Origin: Symsagittifera roscoffensis
Lineage: Eukaryota > Xenacoelomorpha > Acoela > Convolutidae
Direction: 5' to 3'
Length of the DNA: 64,000 bases
Assembly (NCBI RefSeq): GCF_963678635.1
Contig: NC_087064.1
Coordinates: 44,687,346 to 44,751,345 of the forward strand
Shown: piece by piece, positions 53,752 through 64,000 of the stretch
Numbering within the stretch: the stretch's first letter is position 1
Layout of the letters: every line of letters starts with the position of its first letter
Notes under the pieces: generated by a model
Database searches by the model: none
The model's input: only the letters and a program-made list of their open reading frames with translations
Told to the model about the DNA's origin: nothing
Made by a program: the position numbers and the translations under genes

Positions 53752-55047
53752 CGACTCATGATTCGACCCTGTTCGACTCATGATTCGACCCTGTAGCACT
53801 CATGATTCGACCCTGTTCGACTTATGATTCGACTCTGGTCGACTCATGGTTCGACCCTGTTCGACTCATGATTCGACTCTGTTCCACTCATGATTCCACC
53901 CTGTTCGACTCATGATTTCACCCTGGTCGACTCATGATTCGACCCTGTTCGACTCATGATTCGACCCTGTTCGACTCATGATTCGACCTTGTAGCACTCA
54001 TGATTCGACCCTGTTCGACTTATGATTCGACTCTGGTCGACTCATGGTTCGACCCTGTTCGACTCATGGTTCGACCATGATCGACTCATGATTCGACCCT
54101 GTAGCACTCATGATTCGACCCTGTTCGACTTATGATTCGACTCTGGTCGACTCATGGTTCGACCCTGTTCGACTCATGATTCGACCCTGTTCGACTCATG
54201 ATTCGACCCTGTAGCACTCATGATTCGACCCTGTTCGACTTATGATTCGACTCTGGTCGACTCATGGTTCGACCCTGTTCGACTCATGATTCGACCCTGT
54301 TCTACTCATGATTCGACCATGATCGACTCATGATTCGACCCTGTTCAACTCATGATTTGACCCTGTTCCACTCATGATTCGACCCGGTTCGACTCATGAC
54401 TCTACTCTGTTCCACTCATGGTTCTACCCTGTTCGACTCATCATTTCACCCTGTTCGACTCATGATTCGACCCTGTTCGGCTCATGATTCGACCATGTTC
54501 GACTCATGATTCGACCCTGTTCGACTCATGATTCGACCATGATCGACTCATGATTCGACCCTGTTCGACTCATGATTCGACCATGATCGACTCATGATTC
54601 AAACCTGTTCGACTCATGATTCGACCCTGTTCGACTAATGATTCGACCCTGTTCCACTCATGATTCGACCCTGTTCGACTCATGATTCGACCCTGTTCGA
54701 CTCTTGATTCGACCCTGTTCGACTCATGATTCGACCATGTTCGACTCATGATTCGACCTTGTTCGACTCATGATTCGACCCTGTTGCACTCATGATTCGA
54801 CCCTGTTCGACTTATGATTCGACTCTGGTCGACTCATTGTTCGACCCTGTTCGACTCATGATTCGACTCTGTTCCACTCATGATTCCACCCTGTTCGACT
54901 CATGATTTCACCCTGGTCGACTCATGATTCGACCCTGTTCGACTCATGATTCGACCCTGTTCGACTCATGATTCGACCCTGTAGCACTCATGATTCGACC
55001 CTGTTCGACTTATGATTCGACTCTGGTCGACACATGGTTCGACCCTG

Positions 55048-55071
55048 TTCGACTCATGATTCGACTCATGA
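55048..55071. repeat. Half-monomer: TTCGACTCATGA directly doubled
   Basis: TTCGACTCATGA occurs twice in succession (55,048-55,059 and 55,060-55,071) with no TTCGACCCTG between. One monomer is thus 12 bp instead of 22, as expected if exchange or slippage aligned the second TTCGAC box with the first. Phase returns to normal afterwards. Confidence 0.93.
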
Positions 55072-58000
55072 TTCGACCATGATCGACTCATGATTCGACT
55101 CTGGTCGACTCATGATTCGACCCTGTTCTACTCATGATTCAAACCTGTTCGACTCATGATTCGACTCTGTTCCACTCATGATTCCACCCTGTTCGACTCA
55201 TGATTTCACTCTGGTCGACTCATGATTCGACCCTGTTCGACTCATGATTCGACCCTGTTCGACTCATGATTCGACCCTGTAGCACTCATGATTCGACCCT
55301 GTTCGACTTATGATTCGACTCTGGTCGACTCATGGTTCGACCCTGTTCGACTCATGATTCGACCATGATCGACTCATGATTCGACCCTGTAGCACTCATG
55401 ATTCGACCCTGTTCGACTTATGATTCGACTCTGGTCGACTCATGGTTCGACCCTGTTCGACTCATGATTCGACCCTGTTCGACTCATGATTCGACCCTGT
55501 TCTACTCATGATTCGAACATGATCGACTCATGATTCGACCCTGTTCAACTCATGATTTGACCCTGTTCCATTCATGATTCGACCCGGTTCGACTCATGAC
55601 TCTACTCTGTTCCACTCATGGTTCCACCCTGTTCGACTCATCATTTCACCCTGTTCGACTCATGATTCGACCCTGTTCGGCTCATGATTCGACCATGTTC
55701 GACTCATGATTCGACCCTGTTCGACTCATGATTCGACCATGATCGACTCATGATTCGACCCTGTTGGACTCATGATTCGACCATGATCGACTCATGATTC
55801 AAACCTGTTCGACTCATGATTCGACCCTGTTCGACTAATGATTCGACCCTGTAGCACTCATGATTCGACCCTGTTCGACTTATGATTCGACTCTGGTCGA
55901 CTCATGGTTCGACCCTGTTCGACTCATGATTCGACCATGATCGACTCATGATTCGACTCTGGTCGACTCATGATTCGACCCTGTTCTACTCATGATTCGA
56001 CCATGATCGACTCATGATTCGACCCTGTTCGACTCATGATTCGACCCTGTTCGACTCATGATTCGACCATGATCGACTCATGATTCAAACCTGTTCGACT
56101 CATGATTCGACCCTGTTCGACTCATGATTCGACCCTGTTCGACTCATGATTCGACCATGATCGACTCATGATTCGACCCTGTTCGACTCATGATTCGACC
56201 ATGATCGACTCATGATTCGACTCTGTTCCACTCATGATTCCACCCTGTTCGACTCATGATTTCACCCTGGTCGACTCATGATTCGACCCTGTTCGACTCA
56301 TGATTCGACCCTGTTCGACTCATGATTCGACCCTGTAGCACTCATGATTCGACCCTGTTCGACTTATGATTCGACTCTGGTCGACTCATGGTTCGACCCT
56401 GTTCGACTCATGATTCGACCATGATCGACTCATGATTCGACCCTGTAGCACTCATGATTCGACCCTGTTCGACTTATGATTCGACTCTGGTCGACTCATG
56501 GTTCGACCCTGTTCGACTCATGATTCGACCCTGTTCGACTCATGATTCGACCCTGTTCTACTCATGATTCGAACATGATCGACTCATGATTCGACCCTGT
56601 TCAACTCATGATTTGACCCTGTTCCACTCATGATTCGACCCGGTTCGACTCATGACTCTACTCTGTTCCACTCATGGTTCCACCCTGTTCGACTCATCAT
56701 TTCACCCTGTTCGACTCATGATTCGACCCTGTTCGGCTCATGATTCGACCATGTTCGACTCATGATTCGACCCTGTTCGACTCATGATTCGACCATGATC
56801 GACTCATGATTCGACCCTGTTCGACTCATGATTCGACCATGATCGACTCATGATTCGACCATGATCGACTCATGATTCAAACCTGTTCGACTCATGATTC
56901 GACCCTGTTCGACTAATGATTCGACCCTGTTCCACTCATGATTCGACCCTGTTCGACTCATGATTCGACCCTGTTCGACTCTTGATTCGACCCTGTTCGG
57001 CTCATGATTCGACCATGTTCGACTCATGATTCGACCATGTTCGACTCATGATTCGACCCTGTTCGACTTATGATTCGACTCTGGTCGACTCATTGTTCGA
57101 CCCTGTTCGACTCATGATTCGACTCTGTTCCACTCATGATTCCACCCTGTTCGACTCATGATTTCACCCTGGTCGACTCATGATTCGACCCTGTTCGACT
57201 CATGATTCGACCCTGTTCGACTCATGATTCGACCCTGTAGCACTCATGATTCGACCCTGTTCGACTTATGATTCGACTCTGGTCGACTCATGGTTCGACC
57301 CTGTTCGGCTCATGATTCGGCCATGTTCGACTCATGATTCGACCATGTTCGACTCATGATTCGACCCTGTTCGACTCATGATTCGACCCTGTTCGACTCT
57401 TGATTCGACCCTGTTCGACTCATGATTCGACCATGTTCGACTCATGATTCGACCTTGTTCGACTCATGATTCGACCCTGTTGCACTCATGATTCGACCCT
57501 GTTCGACTTATGATTCGACTCTGGTCGACTCATTGTTCGACCCTGTTCGACTCATGATTCGACTCTGTTCCACTCATGATTCCATCCTGTTCGACTCATG
57601 ATTTCACCCTGGTCGACTCATGATTCGACCCTGTTCGACTCATGACTCGACCCTGTTCGACTCATTATTCGACCCTGTAGCACTCATGATTCGACCCTGT
57701 TCGACGTATGATTCGACTCTGGTCGACTCATGGTTCGACCCTGTTCGACTCATGATTCGACCATGATCGACTCATGATTCGACTCTGGTCGACTCATGAT
57801 TCGACCCTGTTCTACTCATGATTCGACCATGATCGACTCATGATTCGACCCTGTTCGACTCATGATTCGACCCTGTTCGACTCATGATTCGACCATGATC
57901 GACTCATGATTCAAACCTGTTCGACTCATGATTCGACCCTGTTCGACTCATGATTCGACCCTGTTCGACTCATGATTCGACCATGATCGACTCATGATTC

Positions 58001-58399
58001 GACCCTGTTCGACTCATGATTCGACCATGATCGACTCATGATTCAAACCTGTTCGACTTATGATTCGACTCTGGTCGACTCATTGTTCGACCCTGTTCGA
58101 CTCATGATTCGACTCTGTTCCACTCATGGTTCCACCCTGTTCGACTCATGATTCGACCCTGTTCGACTCATGATTCGACCCTGTTCCACTCATGATTCGA
58201 CCCTGTTCGACTCATGATTCGACCCTGTTCGACTCTTGATTCGACCCTGTTCGGCTCATGATTCGACCATGTTCGACTCATGATTCGACCATGTTCGACT
58301 CATGATTCGACCCTGTTCGACTTATGATTCGACTCTGGTCGACTCATTGTTCGACCCTGTTCGACTCATGATTCGACTCTGTTCCACTCATGATTCCAC

Positions 58400-61300
58400 C
58401 CTGTTCGACTCATGATTTCACCCTGGTCGACTCATGATTCGACCCTGTTCGACTCATGATTCGACCCTGTTCGACTCATGATTCGACCCTGTAGCACTCA
58501 TGATTCGACCCTGTTCGACTTATGATTCGACTCTGGTCGACTCATGGTTCGACCCTGTTCGGCTCATGATTCGACCATGTTCGACTCATGATTCGACCAT
58601 GTTCGACTCATGATTCGACCCTGTTCGACTCATGATTCGACCCTGTTCGACTCTTGATTCGACCCTGTTCGACTCATGATTCGACCCTGTTCGACTCATG
58701 ATTCGACCCTGTTCGACTCTTGATTCGACCATGTTCGACTCATGATTCGACCTTGTTCGACTCATGATTCGACCCTGTTGCACTCATGATTCGACCCTGT
58801 TCGACTTATGATTCGACTCTGGTCGACTCATTGTTCGACCCTGTTCGACTCATGATTCGACTCTGTTCCACTCATGATTCCACCCTGTTCGACTCATGAT
58901 TTCACCCTGGTCGACTCATGATTCGACCCTGTTCGACTCATGATTCGACCCTGTTCGACTCATAATTCGACCCTGTAGCACTCATGATTCGACCCTGTTC
59001 GACGTATGATTCGACTCTGGTCGACTCATGGTTCGACCCTGTTCGGCTCATGATTCGACCATGTTCGACTCATGATTCGACCATGTTCGACTCATGATTC
59101 GACCCTGTTCGACTCATGATTCGACCCTGTTCGACTCATGATTCGATCCTGTAGCACTCATGATTCGACCCTGTTTGACTTATGATTCGACTCTGGTCGA
59201 CTCATGGTTCGACCCTGTTCGGCTCATGATTCGACCATGTTCGACTCATGATTCGACCATGTTCGACTCATGATTCGACCCTGTTCGACTCATGATTCGA
59301 CCCTGTTCGACTCTTGATTCGACCCTGTTCGACTCATGATTCGACCCTGTTCGACTCATGATTCGACCCCTGTTCGACTCTTGATTCGACCATGTTCGAC
59401 TCATGATTCGACCTTGTTCGACTCATGATTCGACCCTTTTGCACTCATGATTCGACCCTGTTCGACTTATGATTCGACTCTGGTCGACTCATTGTTCGAC
59501 CCTGTTCGACTCATGATTCGACTCTGTTCCACTCATGATTCCACCCTGTTCGACTCATGATTTCACCCTGGTCGACTCATGATTCGACCCTGTTCGACTC
59601 ATGATCGACCCTGTTCGACTCATAATTCGACCCTGTAGCACTCATGATTCGACCCTGTTTCGACGTATGATTCGAATCTGGTCGACTCATGGTTCGACCC
59701 TGTTCGGCTCATGATTCGACCATGTTCGACTCATGATTCGACCATGTTCGACTCATGATTCGACCTGTTCGACTCATGATTCGACCCTGTTCGACTCATG
59801 ATTCGACCCTGTAGCACTCATGATTCGACCCTGTTCGACTTATGATTCGACTCTGGTCGACTCATGGTTCCACCCTGTTCGGCTCATGATTCGACCATGT
59901 TCGACTCATGATTCGACCATGTTCGACTCATGATTCGACCCTGTTCGACTCATGATTCGACCCTGTTCGACTCTTGATTCGACCCTGTTCGACTCATGAT
60001 TCGACCCTGTTCGACTCATGATTCGACCCCTGTTCGACTCTTGATTCGACCATGTTCGACTCATGATTCGACCTTGTTCGACTCATGATTCGGACCCTGT
60101 TGCACTCATGATTCGACCCTGTTCGACTTATGATTCGACTTCTGGTCGACTCATTGTTCGACCCTGTTCGACTCATGATTTCGACTCTGTTCCACTCATG
60201 ATTCCACCCTGTTCGACTCATGATTTCACCCTGGTCGACTCATGATTCGACCCTGTTCGACTCATGATTCGACCCTGTTCGACTCATGATTCGACCCTGT
60301 AGCACTCATGATTCGACCCTGTTTGACTTATGATTCGACTCTGGTCGACTCATGGTTCGACCCTGTTCGGCTCATGATTCGACCATGTTCGACTCATGAT
60401 TCGACATGTTCGACTCATGATTCGACCCTGTTCGACTCATGATTCGACCCCTGTTCGACTCATGATTCGACCCTGTAGCACTCATGATTCGACCCTGTTC
60501 GACTTATGATTCGACTCTGGTCGACTCATGGTTCGACCCTGTTCGGCTCATGATTCGACCATGTTCGACTCATGATTCGACCATGTTCGACTCATGATTC
60601 GACCCTGTTCGACTCATGATTCGACCCTGTTCGACTCTTGATTCGACCCTGTTCGACTCATGATTCGACCCTGTTCGACTCATGATTCGACCCTGTTCGA
60701 CTCTTGATTCGACCATGTTCGACTCATGATTCGACCTGTTCGACTCATGATTCGACCCTGTTGCACTCATGATTCGACCCCTGTTCGACTTATGATTCGA
60801 CTCTGGTCGACTCATGATTCGACCCTGTAGCACTCATGATTCGACCCTGTTCGACTTATGATTCGACTCTGGTCGACTCATGGTTCGACCCTGTTCGGCT
60901 CATGATTCGACCATGTTCGACTCATGATTCGACCATGTTCGACTCATGATTCGACCCTGTTCGACTCATGATTCGACCCTGTTCGACTCTTGATTCGACC
61001 CTGTTCGACTCATGATTCGACCCTGTTTCGACTCATGATTCGACCCTGTTCGACTCTTGATTCGACCATGTTCGACTCATGATTCGACCTTGTTCGACTC
61101 ATGATTCGACCCTGTTGCACTCATGATTCGACCCTGTTCGACTTATGATTCGACTCTGGTCGACTCATTGTTCGACCCTGTTCGACTCATGATTCGACTC
61201 TGTTCCACTCATGATTCCACCCTGTTCGACTCATGATTCGACCCTGTTCGACTCATGATTCGACCCTGTTCGACTCATGATTCGACCCTGTTCGACTCAT

Positions 61301-62400
61301 AATTCGACCCTGTAGCACTCATGATTCGACCCTGTTCGACGTATGATTCGACTCTGGTCGACTCATGATTCGACCCTGTTCGACTCATGATTCGACCCTG
61401 TTCGACTCTTGATTCGACCCTGTTCGACTCATGATTCGACCCTGTTCGACTCATGATTCGACCCTGTTCGACTCTTGATTCGACCATGTTCGACTCATGA
61501 TTCGACCTTGTTCGACTCATGATTCGACCCTGTTGCACTCATGATTCGACCCTGTTCGACTTATGATTCGACTCTGGTCGACTCATTGTTCGACCCTGTT
61601 CGACTCATGATTCGACTCTGTTCGACTCATGATTTCACCCTGGTCGACTCATGATTCGACCCTGTTCGACTCATGATTCGACCCTGTTCGACTCATAATT
61701 CGACCCTGTAGCACTCATGATTCGACCCTGTTCGACGTATGATTCGACTCTGGTCGACTCATGGTTCGACCCTGTTCGGCTCATGATTCGACCATGTTCG
61801 ACTCATGATTCGACCATGTTCGACTCATGATTCGACCCTGTTCGACTCATGATTCGACCCTGTTCGACTCATGATTCGACCCTGTAGCACTCATGATTCG
61901 ACCCTGTTCGACTTATGATTCGACTCTGGTCGACTCATGGTTCGACCCTGTTCGGCTCATGATTCGACCATGTTCGACTCATGATTCGACCATGTTCGAC
62001 TCATGATTCGACCCTGTTCGACTCATGATTCGACCCTGTTCGACTCTTGATTCGACCCTGTTCGACTCATGATTCGACCCTGTTCGACTCATGATTCGAC
62101 CCTGTTCGACTCTTGATTCGACCATGTTCGACTCATGATTCGACCTTGTTCGACTCATGATTCGACACTGTTGCACTCATGATTCGACCCTGTTCGACTT
62201 ATGATTCGACTCTGGTCGACTCATTGTTCGACCCTGTTCGACTCATGATTCGACTCTGTTCCACTCATGATTACACCCTGTTCGACTCATGATTTCACCC
62301 TGGTCGACTCATGATTCGACCCTGTTCGACTCATGATTCGACCCTGTTCGACTCATAATTCGACCCTGTAGCACTCATGATTCGACCCTGTTCGACGTAT
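58400..62400. repeat. 660-bp HOR (30 monomers), several copies with indels
   Basis: The GG of TTCGGCTCATG lies at 58,561, 59,221 and 59,881 (660 bp apart) and then 60,545 (664). A second series lies at 59,045, 59,706 and 60,369 (661 and 663). TGTAGCACTC shows the same: GCACTC at 58,978, 59,638 and 60,302, and later 61,711 and 62,371. The compound unit is 484+176 bp. The extra bases come from single-base insertions listed in the findings. Minus-strand frames of 65-87 codons at 58,586, 60,570, 61,275 and 61,979 are satellite translations. Confidence 0.88.
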
Positions 62401-63199
62401 GATTCGACTCTGGTCGACTCATGGTTCGACCCTGTTCGACTCATGATTCGACCATGATCGACTCATGATTCGACTCTGGTCGACTCATGATTCGACCCTG
62501 TTCTACTCATGATTCGACCATGATCGACTCATGATTCGACCCTGTTCGACTCATGATTCGACCCTGTTCGACTCATGATTCGACCATGATCGACTCATGA
62601 TTCAAACCTGTTCGACTCATGATTCGACCCTGTTCGACTCATGATTCGACCCTGTTCGACTCATGATTCGACCATGATCGACTCATGATTCGACCCTGTT
62701 CGACTCATGATTCGACCATGATCGACTCATGCTTCAAACCTGTTCGACTTATGATTCGACTCTGGTCGACTCATTGTTCGACCCTGTTCGACTCATGATT
62801 CGACTCTGCTCCACTCATGGTTCCACCCTGTTCGACTCATGATTTCACCCTGGTCGACTCATGATTCGACCCTGTTCGACTCATGATTCGACCCTGTTCG
62901 ACTCATGATTCGACCCTGTAGCACTCATGATTCGACCCTGTTCGACTTATGATTCGACTCTGGTCGACTCATGGTTCGACCCTGTTCGACTCATGATTCG
63001 ACCCTGTTCGACTCATGATTCGACCCTGTTCTACTCATGATTCGACCATGATCGACTCATGATTCGACCCTGTTCAACTCATGATTTGACCCTGTTCCAC
63101 TCATGATTCGACCCGGTTCGACTCATGACTCTACTCTGTTCCACTCATGGTTCCACCCTGTTCGACTCATCATTTCACCCTGTTCGACTCATGATTCGA

Positions 63200-64000
63200 C
63201 CCTGTTCGGCTCATGATTCGACCATGTTCGACTCATGATTCGACCCTGTTCGACTCATGATTCGACCATGATCGACTCATGATTCGACCCTGTTCGACTC
63301 ATGATTGGACCATGATCGACTCATGATTCAAACCTGTTCGACTCATGATTCGACCCTGTTCGACTCATGATTCGACCCTGTTCCACTCATGATTCGACCC
63401 TGTTCGACTCATGATTCGACCCTGTTCGACTCTTGATTCGACCCTGTTCGGCTTATGATTCGACCATGTTCGACTCATGATTCGACCATGTTCGACTCAT
63501 GATTCGACCCTGTTCGACTCATGATTCGACCATGATCGACTCATGATTCGACCCTGTTCGACTCACGATTGGACCATGATCGACTCATGATTCAAACCTG
63601 TTCGACTCATGATTCGACCCTGTTCGACTCATGATTCGACCCTGTTCCACTCATGATTCGACCCTGTTCGACTCATGATTCGACCCTGTTCGACTCTTGA
63701 TTCGACCCTGTTCGGCTTATGATTCGACCATGTTCGACTCATGATTCGACCCTGTTCGACTCATCATTTCACCCTGTTCGACTCATGATTCGACCCTGTT
63801 CGGCTCATGATTCGACCATGTTCGACTCATGATTCGACCCTATTCGACTCATGATTCGACCATGATCGACTCATGATTCGACACTGTTCGACTCATGATT
63901 GGACCCTGTTCGGCTCATGGTTCCACCCTGTTCGACTCATCATTTCACCCTGTTCGACTCATGATTCGACCCTGTTCGGCTCATGATTCGACCATGTTCG
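63200..64000. repeat. Short HORs at the right edge (264 and 176 bp)
   Basis: ATTGGACCATGATCG recurs at about 63,305 and 63,569 (264 bp, 12 monomers), each followed by ATTCAAACC. TCATCATTTCACC is at 63,167, 63,761 and 63,937, spaced 594 and 176 bp. The window ends inside a monomer (ACCATGTTCG), so the array continues. Confidence 0.85.

Larger units (their letters stand above)
1..64000. repeat. 22-bp satellite array filling the whole window
   Basis: The monomer is TTCGACTCATGA followed by TTCGACCCTG, repeated head to tail about 2,900 times in one orientation. Consensus GC is 11/22. The + strand is pyrimidine-rich (14 of 22). There are two CpG per monomer, well above the expectation for its composition. 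The array has no edge in the window: base 1 and base 64,000 both lie inside monomers. Monomers differ mostly by substitutions; single-base indels are rare outside 59.3-61.1 kb. No stretch over 300 bases is anything other than this repeat. Architecture of this kind is known from eukaryotic heterochromatin; the placement here (centromere, subtelomere, sex or B chromosome) is inference. I do not recognise the family. Confidence 0.99.
53751..64000. repeat. Terminal block: subfamily with TGTAGCACTC, TTCGGCTCATG and CATTGTTCG variants
   Basis: TGTAGCACTC appears over 20 times from about 53,793 to 62,920, typically followed by GACTTATG or GACGTATG and then GGTCGACTCATGG. TTCGGCTCATGATTCGACCATG recurs from 56,999. 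The cassette GTTCAACTC, ATTTGACCC, CCCGGTTCG, CATGACTCTACTCTG, CATCATTTCACC recurs near 54,340, 55,545, 56,605 and 63,075, and also in block A' and block A. The block continues beyond base 64,000. Confidence 0.82.

Noticed and set aside
44563-62176. Open frames of 60-87 codons in 44.5-62.2 kb, mostly minus strand.
   Set aside because: All are MSRTGSNHESNRVES-type repeat translations. At 59,994-60,245 frames overlap on both strands and are shaped by single-base indels, which argues against coding.
1-64000. CRISPR array, because of short regularly spaced direct repeats.
   Set aside because: There are no unique spacers: the repeats abut with no intervening sequence, and there are no cas genes.
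1-64000. CENP-B box (pattern TTCGNNNNANNCGGG).
   Set aside because: TTCGACTCA fits the first part, but the following bases are TGATTC and not NNCGGG. The CCCGG-containing variants do not restore it on either strand.
1-64000. Telomeric repeat or rDNA spacer.
   Set aside because: The unit does not resemble known G-rich telomere repeats, and no rRNA sequence is present.
1-64000. GANTC sites (two per monomer) as a bacterial methylation or cell-cycle signal.
   Set aside because: They are a by-product of GACTC and GATTC in the monomer. Nothing else suggests a bacterial source.
1-64000. Gene for a repetitive structural protein (silk, antifreeze or adhesive type).
   Set aside because: The 22-bp unit shifts frame each monomer and the consensus carries TGA in all three frames on both strands, so no long frame is maintained.
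1-64000. Promoters, tRNAs, terminators or transposon ends hidden in the array.
   Set aside because: I saw no departure from the satellite longer than part of a monomer, so there is no room for such elements.
1-64000. Whole array as an assembly collapse or expansion artefact.
   Set aside because: Ordered private variants, mixed subfamilies and inherited 21-bp monomers indicate real sequence. Artefact remains possible for particular junctions such as 51.1-53.8 kb and 59.3-61.1 kb.

Overview
The whole 64,000-base window is one uninterrupted satellite DNA array. The monomer is 22 bp: TTCGACTCATGA (12 bp) followed by TTCGACCCTG (10 bp). About 2,900 monomers run head to tail in a single orientation, and the array leaves the window at both ends. 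I found no unique-sequence island, transposable element, RNA gene, CRISPR array or convincing protein-coding gene. Long tandem arrays of this kind with multi-level higher-order repeats (HORs) are typical of eukaryotic constitutive heterochromatin (centromeric, pericentromeric, subtelomeric, or sex/B chromosome). A prokaryotic source is implausible. I do not recognise the monomer and cannot name the species or chromosome.

Layout by diagnostic monomer variants. Block A (about 1-17,400) is marked by TTGCACTC, GACTTATG, CTGGTCGACTCATGG, GACACATGATTTCACC and GACTAATG. Block B1 (about 17,400-22,000) is closer to consensus with short HORs. Block B2 (about 22,000-25,030) is marked by a divergent monomer containing TTCCTTTATTG. 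Block B3 (about 25,031-40,740) is marked by GATACGACC, CCATTCATG, CATGTTTCGACCCAG and CATCATTTCATCC. Block A' (about 40,740-53,750) is a diverged second copy of much of block A, displaced by about 39-40.5 kb. The terminal block (about 53,751-64,000) is marked by TGTAGCACTC and TTCGGCTCATG and resembles the end of block A near 16.4-17.3 kb.

Within blocks, tandem duplications are stacked at many scales: 154, 198, 264, 418, 440, 484, 528, 594, 660, 682, 791, 814, 1012, 1319, 1320, 1452, 2309 and 2970 bp. Almost all are whole multiples of 22, or multiples plus or minus one where an odd-length monomer is included, so exchange is nearly always in register. Two junctions break the rule, near 39,690 and 55,048-55,071. 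Both fall on the TTCGAC box that occurs twice per monomer. The youngest-looking event is a 1,320-bp tandem duplication at 51,092-53,751 with no difference seen by eye.

The consensus closes every reading frame on both strands within 66 bp because the palindrome TCATGA carries a TGA on each strand. The longer open frames (60-87 codons) arise only where monomer variants lose that TGA, and they are duplicated along with the HORs. I treat none as a gene. Coordinates and offsets were read by hand from the numbered sequence; block boundaries are approximate.
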